Shown in pieces: positions 43,463-52,700 of a stretch of DNA of 64,000 bases. Under the pieces are notes generated by a model. The model made no database searches, was not told the DNA's origin, and worked only from the letters and a program-made list of their open reading frames with translations. How positions within the stretch are numbered: position 1 is the first letter of the stretch; each line of letters opens with the position of its first letter. The stretch is taken from the NCBI RefSeq assembly GCF_900635955.1, contig NZ_LR134201.1:3038001-3102000 (forward strand), in the 5' to 3' direction. The translations under genes were made by a program, and so were the position numbers. This stretch comes from Cedecea lapagei (lineage in GTDB: Bacteria; Pseudomonadota; Gammaproteobacteria; Enterobacterales; Enterobacteriaceae).

Positions 43463-45904
43463 TTACGCCTTTTCAACCTGGACCAGGTTACTGTGGGATG
43501 GATTGCCTTTTGCCAGCGGTGACGGGCGTTGCGTGGTAAGCACGTTGATGCTGCCCGCACGGTCTATCTTGTTGGCATCCGGGCTGTACCAGGCTCCCTC
43601 TCCCAGGGCCACAACGCCGGGAATGATGCGTGGCGTGACTTTGGCGTTAATGCGGACTTCCCCGCGACCGTTAAAAATACGGACTTCATCACCGTTGGCG
43701 ATGCCACGCTGTTTTGCATCAAGCGGGTTGATCCACATCTCCTGACGGCAGGCGGCCTTCAGCACGTCGACGTTGCCGTAAGTCGAGTGAGCGCGAGCTT
43801 TATAGTGGAAACCGGTCATCTGCAGCGGCCATTTCTCCGCCAGAGGATCGCCAACGTTCTCAAAGCCAGCGCTATACACCGGCAGCGGATCGATAACATC
43901 GCCTTCCGGCAGTTCCCAGACGGCGGCGATCTCCGCCAGCTGTGCGGAATAAATTTCAATCTTGCCTGACGGCGTGGTTAACGGGTTCGTATGCGGATCT
44001 TCACGGAAGGCTTTGTAGGCCACGTGATGCCCGTCCGGGTCACGCTTTTTGAACATCCCCTGTTTGCGGAACTCATCAAAACTCGGCAGCTCCGGAATCG
44101 CTTCCCGGGACTGAGCGTAAAGATGACGCATCCAGCCCTCCTGAGTTCGCCCCTCGGTAAACGCTGACTCCACGCCCATGCGCTTTGCCAGCTCGGTGGT
44201 CATCTCATAGATGGTTTTGCATTCAAAGCGAGGTTTGATGGCCTGTTCGGCAAAAATCACATAGGACATGTTGCCGCAGGAGGCGTCGAGGCAGAAATCC
44301 ATCTGCTCGGAAGCCGTACAGTCCGGCAGAAGAATATCGGCGTATTTCGCTGAGGAGGTCATGTGATTGTCGATAACCACAATCATCTCGCACTTCTTGT
44401 CATCCTGCAGAATGTCGTGGGTGCGGTTGATCTGGGAATGCTGGTTGATCAGGCAGTTACCGGCATAGTTCCAGACCATTTTGATTGGGACATCAAGCTT
44501 CTCTTTGCCGCGCACGCCGTCACGTGTAGCCGTCATCTCTTCGCCGCGCTCAATAGCGTCCGTCCACATAAACATGGAGATGCTGGTTTGAACCGGGTTT
44601 TCCAGCGTTGGCATACGGACAAACGGCAGGCTGTAGGAGCCTTCTCGCGCCCCGCTGTTGCCGCCGTGAATACCGACGTTGCCGGTCAGAATAGAAAGCA
44701 TGGCGATGGCACGGGAGACCAGCTCACCGTTAGAGTGGCGCTGCGGACCCCAGCCCTGGCTGATAAAGGCCGGTTTAGCGCTGCCGATTTCGCGAGCGAG
44801 TTTGATAATGCGGTCAACCGGGATCCCGGTGATCTGCGAAGCCCATTCTGGTGTCTTAGCAACACCATCTCCGCCCTGACCGAGAATATAGGCCTTATAG
44901 TGCCCGTTGCGTGGTGCCCCCGCCGGCAGCGTTTTTTCATCGTAGCCAACGCAGTATTTATCCAGGAAGGCCTGGTCTACGAGATCTTCGTTTATCATCA
45001 CCCACGCCAGCGCGGAGATCAGCGCCGCATCGGTACCAGGGCGAATAGGGATCCACTCATCTTCACGTCCCGCGCCGGTGTCGGTGTAGCGCGGGTCTAT
45101 AATGATCATGCGGGCATTGGATTTCTTGCGGGCCTGCTCGAGATAATAAGTCACCCCGCCACCGCTCATGCGGGTTTCACCCGGGTTGTTGCCAAACAGC
45201 ACCACCAGCTTGCTGTTTTCGATATCAGACGGGCTATTGCCGTCCGCCCAGCCGCCATAGGTGTAATTCAGGCCTGCGGCTATCTGCGCCGTGGAGTAGT
45301 CGCCGTAGTGATTGAGGTAACCGCCGCAGCAGTTCATCAGGCGTGCAATCAACGTAGAGCCTGGGGGCCATGAGCGCGTCATCGTACCGCCCAGCGTCCC
45401 CGTCCCGTAGTTCAGGTAGATAGCTTCGTTGCCATACTCTTTGATGATGCCTTTCATGCTGCTGGCGATGGTGTCGAAGGCTTCATCCCAGCTGATACGC
45501 TCAAACTTTCCTTCACCGCGCGCGCCGACGCGTTTCATAGGATATTTCAGCCGATCGGCATTGTAGACACGGCGGCGCATGGAACGGCCACGCAGGCAGG
45601 CTCGCACCTGATGCAAACCTTCATAATCGTCATCACCGGTGTTATCGGTTTCGACGTATTTGATTTCGCCATCCACTACGTGCATGCGCAGCGGGCAGCG
45701 GCTACCGCAGTTTACCGTACAGGCGCTCCAGACCACTTTCTCACTTCCGCCGGGGGCGGCGGATTGGGCCGCAGAAGCGAGCCTGGAGAAAGGAAGCGAG
45801 AAGGCGCCAGCCGCAGCAGCTAAACCACCGATTGCCGTGGTTTGGACCAGCTTACGACGGCTGACCTCTGCCGCAAGGATCGCGTTAGGGGTTTTATCAG
45901 TCAT
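43463..45904 (-). CDS. dmsA: DMSO reductase catalytic subunit DmsA
   Basis: Molybdenum bis-MGD catalytic subunit of the anaerobic dimethyl sulfoxide reductase. The 813 residues (E. coli 814) start with a Tat signal (EVSRRKLVQTTAIGG). The FS0 [4Fe-4S] motif CTVNCGSRCPLRMHV with a later Cys in RACLRGRS follows, and the molybdenum-ligand serine is in NHYGDYSTAQIAAG. Unlike the TorZ-like enzyme at 16689, it has the iron-sulfur motif and uses DmsBC rather than a cytochrome. First gene of dmsABC; the upstream interval is described separately. Confidence 0.97.
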   Translation of the reverse strand: MTDKTPNAILAAEVSRRKLVQTTAIGGLAAAAGAFSLPFSRLASAAQSAAPGGSEKVVWSACTVNCGSRCPLRMHVVDGEIKYVETDNTGDDDYEGLHQVRACLRGRSMRRRVYNADRLKYPMKRVGARGEGKFERISWDEAFDTIASSMKGIIKEYGNEAIYLNYGTGTLGGTMTRSWPPGSTLIARLMNCCGGYLNHYGDYSTAQIAAGLNYTYGGWADGNSPSDIENSKLVVLFGNNPGETRMSGGGVTYYLEQARKKSNARMIIIDPRYTDTGAGREDEWIPIRPGTDAALISALAWVMINEDLVDQAFLDKYCVGYDEKTLPAGAPRNGHYKAYILGQGGDGVAKTPEWASQITGIPVDRIIKLAREIGSAKPAFISQGWGPQRHSNGELVSRAIAMLSILTGNVGIHGGNSGAREGSYSLPFVRMPTLENPVQTSISMFMWTDAIERGEEMTATRDGVRGKEKLDVPIKMVWNYAGNCLINQHSQINRTHDILQDDKKCEMIVVIDNHMTSSAKYADILLPDCTASEQMDFCLDASCGNMSYVIFAEQAIKPRFECKTIYEMTTELAKRMGVESAFTEGRTQEGWMRHLYAQSREAIPELPSFDEFRKQGMFKKRDPDGHHVAYKAFREDPHTNPLTTPSGKIEIYSAQLAEIAAVWELPEGDVIDPLPVYSAGFENVGDPLAEKWPLQMTGFHYKARAHSTYGNVDVLKAACRQEMWINPLDAKQRGIANGDEVRIFNGRGEVRINAKVTPRIIPGVVALGEGAWYSPDANKIDRAGSINVLTTQRPSPLAKGNPSHSNLVQVEKA

Positions 45905-46191
45905 AGTGACCTACTTGTTTTGCTCACAGTTGAAATAAGCCGACAGCGGTCACGAGGTTTGAAAGCCCGGATTCCGTTGCGCAGCTAAAGTGTGAAAGGG
46001 GGTGTCCGGTTAATAGTTTTTTGGCGGATTGACCTGGCCGGGTCACACCTTGTGAAGCACGGCCGTCAAATGATGATTAGCTTAAAGTTTTAATTGAACG
46101 ATCATCACCCACTTTCCGGGAAGCAATGATACTTCTTTGGAGGTAGGGATTATTGTCTGGTATCAAGAAAGGAGGCATTGGCTTCAGGCAT
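45905..46191 (-). promoter_or_regulatory. dmsA upstream region with repeated GGTCAC half-sites
   Basis: The interval between dmsA and the serS terminator holds no gene. I could not find a convincing FNR palindrome or a clear -10/-35 pair. It does contain GTGACC at 45906-45911, GGTCAC at 45948-45953 and GGTCAC at 46041-46046, the last within GACC-TGGCCG-GGTC. In E. coli dmsABC is FNR-activated and repressed by NarL with nitrate; neither can be shown here. Confidence 0.35.
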
Positions 46192-46218
46192 AAAAAAAGC
46201 GCCCTGAGGCGCTTTTTA
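46192..46218 (-). terminator. serS terminator
   Basis: Perfect stem AAAAAGCGCC-CTGA-GGCGCTTTTT (46194-46217), 20 bases past the serS stop. Confidence 0.9.
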
Positions 46219-46237
46219 GTCGGTTACCAGCGGTTGA

Positions 46238-47530
46238 TTAGCCGATATATTCCAGACCGTTCATATAAGGGCGCAGCACTTCCGGCACCTGAACACGGCC
46301 ATCAGCCTGCTGGTAGTTTTCCAGCACCGCCACCAGGGTACGGCCAACCGCCAGGCCGGAGCCGTTCAGGGTGTGAACCAGACGAGTTTTCTTGTCTGCT
46401 TTGCTGCGGCAGCGAGCCTGTAAACGACGTGCCTGGAAATCCCACATGTTTGAACAGGAAGAGATTTCACGGTAGGTATTCTGCGCCGGCAGCCAGACTT
46501 CCAGATCGTAGGTCTTAGCCGAACCGAAACCGATGTCACCGCTGCACAGCAGCACTTTGCGGTAAGGAAGCCCCAGCAGCTGCAGAACTTTCTCAGCATG
46601 GCCGGTCAACTCTTCCAGCGCGTCCATCGAGTCTTCCGGACGAACAATCTGCACCATTTCAACTTTGTCGAACTGATGCTGACGGATCAGGCCACGGGTA
46701 TCGCGGCCATAAGAACCCGCTTCGGAGCGGAAGCACGGCGTATGCGCGGTAAGCTTCAGTGGAAGCGATTCATCGTCAAGAATTTCGTCGCGGACCAGGT
46801 TAGTCAGCGGCACTTCCGCCGTTGGGATCAGCGCATAGTTGCTGCTGTCCGCTTCTTCTTCCAGCGGACGGGTATGGAACAGGTCTCCGCCAAACTTCGG
46901 CAGCTGGCCAGTGCCGTACAGCGTGTCCTGGTTAACCAGGTACGGTACATAGTTTTCCATGTAGCCGTGCTGCTCGGTGTGCAGATCCAGCATGAACTGG
47001 GTCAGGGCACGGTGCATACGCGCTACCTGCCCCTGCATCACCACAAAGCGAGAACCGGTCAGTTTAACAGCCGCCGCAAAGTCCAGGCCTTTTGCCATTT
47101 CGCCGAGGGTCACGTGATCGCGCACTTCAAAATCAAACTTGCGCGGCTCGCCCCAGCGGCTGACTTCAACGTTTTCGCTGTCGTCTTTGCCCAGCGGTAC
47201 GCAGTCGTCAGGAATGTTTGGCAGGGTCAGAGAGATATCGCGGATTTCCGCCAGCAGAGAATCAAGCTCGTTTTTCGCTGCATCCAGCTCTTCGCCCAGC
47301 TGGTTAACCTGCAGGCGCAGCGGCTCAATGTCTTCTCCGCGCGCTTTCGCCTGGCCGATGGATTTCGATCGCGAGTTACGTTCAGCCTGCAGATTTTCCG
47401 TTTTGACCTGCAGTACTTTACGACGCTCTTCCAGAGAGCGCAGCGTTTCTACATCCAGCTTAAAGCCCCGGCGTGCCAGTTTTTCAGCGACTGCGTCTGG
47501 CTCTGTACGCAGCAGATTGGGATCGAGCAT
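46238..47530 (-). CDS. serS: seryl-tRNA synthetase
   Basis: Class II aminoacyl-tRNA synthetase that charges tRNA-Ser and also tRNA-Sec. The 430 residues equal E. coli SerRS. The N-terminal antiparallel coiled-coil arm (about 27-100, rich in Glu, Arg and Gln) grips the long variable arm of tRNA-Ser. Motif 2 (CFRSEAGSYGRDTRGLIR) and motif 3 (SCSNMWDFQARR, NGSGLAVGRTLVAVLEN) are intact. It lies between dmsA and rarA, as in E. coli, with its own terminator. Confidence 0.98.
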   Translation of the reverse strand: MLDPNLLRTEPDAVAEKLARRGFKLDVETLRSLEERRKVLQVKTENLQAERNSRSKSIGQAKARGEDIEPLRLQVNQLGEELDAAKNELDSLLAEIRDISLTLPNIPDDCVPLGKDDSENVEVSRWGEPRKFDFEVRDHVTLGEMAKGLDFAAAVKLTGSRFVVMQGQVARMHRALTQFMLDLHTEQHGYMENYVPYLVNQDTLYGTGQLPKFGGDLFHTRPLEEEADSSNYALIPTAEVPLTNLVRDEILDDESLPLKLTAHTPCFRSEAGSYGRDTRGLIRQHQFDKVEMVQIVRPEDSMDALEELTGHAEKVLQLLGLPYRKVLLCSGDIGFGSAKTYDLEVWLPAQNTYREISSCSNMWDFQARRLQARCRSKADKKTRLVHTLNGSGLAVGRTLVAVLENYQQADGRVQVPEVLRPYMNGLEYIG

Positions 47531-47624
47531 GCTTATCCTGTGCTTATCGAATTGAATTTATAGGGAGTGCGGCCACAGCCTGCGGCCGCTTTATAGTCTT
47601 GCTAACCTTACCGCAACGCCTGCA

Positions 47625-48968
47625 TTAGCGGTAGCGTTTTGTGGGGCTTTTCTGATCCTGCTCGGTAAGCCAGGCTAGCTTTTCGCCAATCTTGCCCTCC
47701 AGGCCTCTGCTGGTCGGCTGATAGTAGCGAGTTTGTGCCATTTCAGGTGGGAAGTACTCTTCTCCGGCGGCATAGGCGTTAGGTTCATTATGAGCGTAAC
47801 GATACTCCTGACCATAGCCCATCTCTTTCATCAGCTTCGTCGGGGCATTGCGCAGATGAACCGGTACATCATAATCAGGGCGTTCACGCGCATCCGCCAT
47901 TGCGGCCTTGAATGCGGTGTAGACTGCGTTACTTTTAGGCGCGCAGGCCAGGTAGACAATCGCCTGCGCAATCGCTCTCTCACCTTCCGCTGGCCCCACG
48001 CGGGTGAAGCAATCCCAGGCGGCAATCGCCACCTGCATACCTCTTGGATCGGCGTTGCCAACGTCTTCGGAAGCAATCGCCAGCAAACGGCGCGCGACGT
48101 AGAGCGGATCGCCGCCCGCGCTAATGATGCGCGCGTACCAGTAAAGAGCGGCGTCTGGCGCGGAGCCGCGAATAGATTTGTGCACCGCTGAAATAAGGTC
48201 ATAGAAACGATCGCCCTTATTATCGAAGCGAGCGCTGCGTTCACCGGCAATCTCCGTCAGCAGCTGGGTCTGCAAGACACGATTGCCGCTGGCGTCTGCC
48301 TCAGCCATGTCCGCCATCATTTCCAGCGTATTGAGCGCCCGGCGTGCATCGCCGTTCACCAGCTCGGCAATGGCTTTTCGCGTCTCGTCCGGCAGCACGA
48401 TATTCTGGCCGCCGTAGCCCCGCTCTTTATCGCTCATCGCCTGCTCGAGCACCTGTTCGATATCCGCCACGGTAAGCGATTTCAGCAGATACACGCGAGC
48501 CCGGGAAAGCAGCGCCGAGTTCAGCTCAAACGAGGGATTTTCGGTTGTCGCGCCAATAAAGGTGATGGTGCCGTCTTCAATGTGCGGCAGAAAGGCATCC
48601 TGCTGGCTTTTGTTGAAGCGGTGAACTTCATCCACAAACAGGATGGTGCGACGACCGGCATTGCGGTTTTGCCGTGCGCGCTCAATGGCTTCGCGGATCT
48701 CTTTTACACCCGAAGTGACCGCGGAAATGCGTTCGACATCCGCGTTTGCGTAGCGGGCAATCACTTCGGCGAGGGTAGTTTTGCCGGTTCCCGGCGGCCC
48801 CCAGAGGATCATCGAATGCAGGTGGCCTGCTTCAATGGCGCGGGGCAGCGGTTTTCCGGCCGCGAGCAGGTGCTGCTGGCCGATATACTGCGCCAGATTT
48901 TCTGGCCGCATACGCGCGGCCAGGGGCTGGAAGGTGTTATCTGAAAAATCGAGCGACAAATTGCTCAC
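47625..48968 (-). CDS. rarA: replication-associated recombination protein RarA (MgsA)
   Basis: AAA+ ATPase of the clamp-loader family (WRNIP1 homologue) that acts at stalled replication forks. The 447 residues equal E. coli RarA. Walker A GPPGTGKTT and Walker B TILFVDEVHRFNKSQQDAFL are clear, with sensor 1 GATTENPSF. The initiator is GTG at 48968, as in E. coli. It starts eight bases after lolA, forming a lolA-rarA pair typical of enterobacteria although the functions look unrelated. Confidence 0.96.
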   Translation of the reverse strand: MSNLSLDFSDNTFQPLAARMRPENLAQYIGQQHLLAAGKPLPRAIEAGHLHSMILWGPPGTGKTTLAEVIARYANADVERISAVTSGVKEIREAIERARQNRNAGRRTILFVDEVHRFNKSQQDAFLPHIEDGTITFIGATTENPSFELNSALLSRARVYLLKSLTVADIEQVLEQAMSDKERGYGGQNIVLPDETRKAIAELVNGDARRALNTLEMMADMAEADASGNRVLQTQLLTEIAGERSARFDNKGDRFYDLISAVHKSIRGSAPDAALYWYARIISAGGDPLYVARRLLAIASEDVGNADPRGMQVAIAAWDCFTRVGPAEGERAIAQAIVYLACAPKSNAVYTAFKAAMADARERPDYDVPVHLRNAPTKLMKEMGYGQEYRYAHNEPNAYAAGEEYFPPEMAQTRYYQPTSRGLEGKIGEKLAWLTEQDQKSPTKRYR

Positions 48969-48976
48969 TCAAGCCT

Positions 48977-49588
48977 CTACTTACGTTGGTCGTCCACCGT
49001 GACGCCTTTTGGCGGGGTGAAAGTAAACTTACCGGCATCCACAGCACCGTTTTGCTGAGCTTTTAAAGTATAGCTGCTGCGCTGGTCATCCTGCTCCACC
49101 GCGCTGAACTGGTGAATGGTGCCGTCGCGGCCCACGTTAATGGTGAACTGCTTCAGGTTACCCGAGCTGCTCTTTGGCGTCAGCACGAAGTCGTCGCCGT
49201 TCTGTTTGATATTGTACTGCTTCCAGTCGCTGGACTGGTTGCGGGCGATCAGCATAAACGGCGTATTGCTGGTGGCGTCTTTTAGCCAGGTGGCCGTGAC
49301 CTGCTCAACAAACGGGTTGTAGAACCACAGAGTTTTACCGTCGGACACAAGAATGCTTTCATCCGGCTGGGTCATGTGCCAGTTAAACAGGTTTGGGCGC
49401 TTAACCCACAGGTCGCCCTGGCCTTCCTGCACCGCCGCCCCGGTGCCGTCGGTCACTTTTTGGGTGAAGCTGGCGTGGAAGCTACCGACCTTATCGAGAC
49501 GGCCCTGCAAATCGCCTGCGGCGTCAGCCCAGGCTCCGGTTACGGTCATCGCGGATAACAGCGCACAGGCAATTACGATTTTTTTCAT
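48977..49588 (-). CDS. lolA: outer-membrane lipoprotein carrier protein LolA
   Basis: Periplasmic chaperone that receives lipoproteins from LolCDE and passes them to LolB in the outer membrane. The ATG at 49588 (MKKIVIACALLS) gives 203 residues, as in E. coli; the open frame extends 41 codons upstream but lacks a signal-like start. A 21-residue signal peptide ends GAWA before DAAGDLQ. The mature part is the single open beta-barrel domain with LFNWHMTQPDESILVSDG. GAGGGAA precedes the ATG. It is separated from ftsK by a strong terminator. Confidence 0.96.
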   Translation of the reverse strand: MKKIVIACALLSAMTVTGAWADAAGDLQGRLDKVGSFHASFTQKVTDGTGAAVQEGQGDLWVKRPNLFNWHMTQPDESILVSDGKTLWFYNPFVEQVTATWLKDATSNTPFMLIARNQSSDWKQYNIKQNGDDFVLTPKSSSGNLKQFTINVGRDGTIHQFSAVEQDDQRSSYTLKAQQNGAVDAGKFTFTPPKGVTVDDQRK

Positions 49589-49708
49589 TATGTTCCCTCT
49601 GGATTCATTGACCACCTGACGATGGCGCCTCTGCTGCTCACTGTAGTGAACTCTTTGTCCACCGCAACAGAAGAATAAGCTGATTTTCCGGTAATTTACC
49701 CATCTTTG

Positions 49709-49738
49709 CAAAAAGAGCCGCGTCTGCGGCTCTTTTTC
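49709..49738 (-). terminator. ftsK terminator
   Basis: AAAAAGAGCCGC-GTCT-GCGGCTCTTTTT, a perfect 12-bp stem between ftsK and lolA (49710-49737). Confidence 0.9.
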
Positions 49739-49762
49739 ACTCAGCGGGCTGGCTCAGCCTGA

Positions 49763-52700
49763 TTACTCAAACTGAGGCGGCGCAAGAACCTCGCGGTTGC
49801 CGTTATGCCCCTGCGGGCTGACGATCCCCTGCGCTTCCATCTGCTCAACAATCCTCGCCGCGCGGTTGTAGCCGATGCGGAACTGGCGCTGTACACCGGA
49901 GATGGAGGCTTTCCGTTTCTCAACCACGAAAGCGACTGCCTGATCGAACAGCGGATCCAGCTCTTCATCACCGTCCATTCCACCGCCGCTGCCGTCGCCG
50001 CTGCCTTCATCATCGGTAATACCGGTAATGTATTGCGGGCGACCGCGCGCTTTCCAGTCCTGCACTACCGCATGAACTTCTTCATCGCGGACGAAAGCGC
50101 CGTGCACACGAATCGGCGTCGTGGAGTTTGGCGCAGAATAAAGCATATCCCCCATGCCCAGCAGTGATTCAGCGCCGCCCTGGTCCAGGATGGTACGCGA
50201 GTCAATTTTGCTCGACACCGTAAACGCGATACGGGTTGGGATGTTGGCTTTAATCAGGCCGGTAATAACGTCAACCGAAGGACGCTGGGTGGCCAGCACA
50301 AGGTGGATACCGGCCGCACGTGCTTTTTGCGCAAGGCGGGCGATCAGCTCTTCAACCTTTTTGCCTACCGTCATCATCAGGTCAGCAAATTCGTCCACCA
50401 GCACCACAATGTACGGCAGTTTTTCCAGCATCGGATGGGTGGCATCCATGCTGTCACCCGGCTTCCAGAACGGGTCAGGAATCGGGCGGCCCATACGTTC
50501 AGCTTCCAGCACGCGTTCGTTGTAGCCTGCCAGGTTACGCACGCCAAGCGCGGACATCAGCTTATAGCGGCGCTCCATCTCGTTCACGCTCCAGCGCAGG
50601 GCATTCGCGGCGTCCTTCATGTCCGTCACCACCTCGGTCAGCAGATGCGGAATGCCTTCATACACCGACAGCTCAAGCATTTTCGGGTCGATCATGATGA
50701 AGCGAACTTCTTCCGGCGTCGCCTTATAGAGCATGCTGATGATCATGGCGTTAACGCCAACTGACTTACCGGAACCGGTTGTCCCCGCCACCAGCAGGTG
50801 AGGCATCTTCGCCAGGTCTGCGACTACCGGCTCACCGCCGATATCTTTACCCAACACCACGGTCAACGGGGAGCTGTTGTCGCGGAATTTGGCGCAGTCG
50901 AGGACTTCACGCAGGTAAACGGTCTGACGCTTTTTGTTCGGCAGCTCAAGGCCAACGTAAGGTTTGCCCGGAATAACCTCCACCACACGCACGGCAACGG
51001 TCGACAGGGAACGCGCCAGGTCACGGGAAAGGTTCGAAATACGCGCAGCTTTTACGCCCGGAGCCAGATCAAGCTCAAAGCGAGTGATGACCGGACCCGG
51101 AGAATAATCGACCACGTCGGCTTTAATACGATAGTCAGCCAGACGAGCTTCCACCAGACGGGCCATCTGCTCCATCGCAAAGGTATCTACCGGCTCAACT
51201 TCCGTTGGCGGAGAAGTCAGCAGATCCAGTGAAGGCAGCGGCGTGGTAGGCTTCTGAAGCGGACGATCGTCGCCGTTGCGCATCAGGAACGGGTGGATCA
51301 GGCTCTCTTTTGGCTCAGGTGCGGCAGGCTGATGCTGCGCTGTCTGAGCATACTGAGCGGGCTGGGCAGCGGGCTGATTGCTCTGAACCGGCTGAGGGGC
51401 TGGCTCAAAGCTTGGCGTGAACAACGGCTCGCTCGGCTTGTCTTCCACCAGATCTTTCAGCGAGGACTGGAAATCAAAATCATCCAGCGAGAACGGAGCG
51501 TTATTTTGCTGCGGCTGCTCGCTGTAGCGCTGCTGCTGCTGAGCAGCGAACTGACGCGCGAGTTCAGCCTCTTCCGCTTCAGCCTGATCTTCTTCCGACC
51601 AGCTTTCCTCTTCGTACTCTTCGCCGTAACGCTGCTGTTGCTGGGCAGCAAACTGACGGGCCAGCTCGTGCTGCTGCAGCGCATCGTTTTCGTCGCCGTA
51701 ATCTTCGTCAGGCTGCTGACTCTCTGCCCGTCGGGCCTGCTCTTCGGCCATGCGCTGAGAAGGCAGTTTTATCCCGTAGGAAGCGAGTTCACGACGAGTA
51801 GGAACACGAACCCGGTTTGGGCGCGGCAGCTGAGGGCCAATCCCCTCTTTGACCTGAGGGCGAGGAGCATCGCCGGCAATACTGAATACCGGTGAAAAGG
51901 CCGCAGCTCCGGCAGCTGCTTTTGCAGCCTGCTGCACGCCTGATGCCGTTTGCGTCACGTCCGGCACTGGCACTTCTGGTGACGTTAACGGCGCTGAAAC
52001 TGGCGCTGATGGCACGACAGAAGGCTGGGCTGGCTCAGGCACCGCAGGTTTTGCTGGCACATAGTTATAGGGATCGGGCTTCGGCTCATCAACAGGCTGA
52101 TACCACGCTGCAAGCTGTTCACGTTCACGGGCGCGCTTCTCTTCCACCTCTTCGAAGTGGTACATCGGCGGGCGAACGTATTTCACCTCTTCTACCGGCT
52201 GCGGAGCAGGCTGCTGCTCGGCAGCGGGCGCAACGGGTTCAGACCAGCTCTGGTGAGTCTCATGGGGAACTTGCTGCTGCACGCTTGCCGGGTGCGGCGA
52301 AGTATAATGGTCAGGAGCAGGAGCAATAACCGGCTCTGGCGTCACCGTTGTCGGGGCGGGCTCCCACGCAATTGTCGGGGCGGCAGGCTCGGCGTCAACA
52401 ACAGGGGCCGGTGTGGATACCACAGGCATTGCCGCAACCGGCGGCACCGGGGCAGCCCACGACTGATGGGCGGCCGTTGCGGCGGCGGCGGCGGCGGCGG
52501 CGGCGGCAATCGGCTCAACGGCAGAATGTCCGCTGAACAGCGGATCGTATTCCTGCTCTTCCGGCAGCGTCGCTTTATGCCCGGAGAACAACACGTCATT
52601 CGGATCAGCTTCTACACCGCGCGCGCTTAACAACACGTCGTCTTCTGCGTCGTCCATTCGCCTGCCGGAAAATAGCGCAGCATCCGTTTTGCGGGCGTTA

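Noticed and set aside
52479..52508. Tandem GCG repeat as a mobile or CRISPR-like element
   Set aside because: It is a codon repeat inside ftsK, without spacers.
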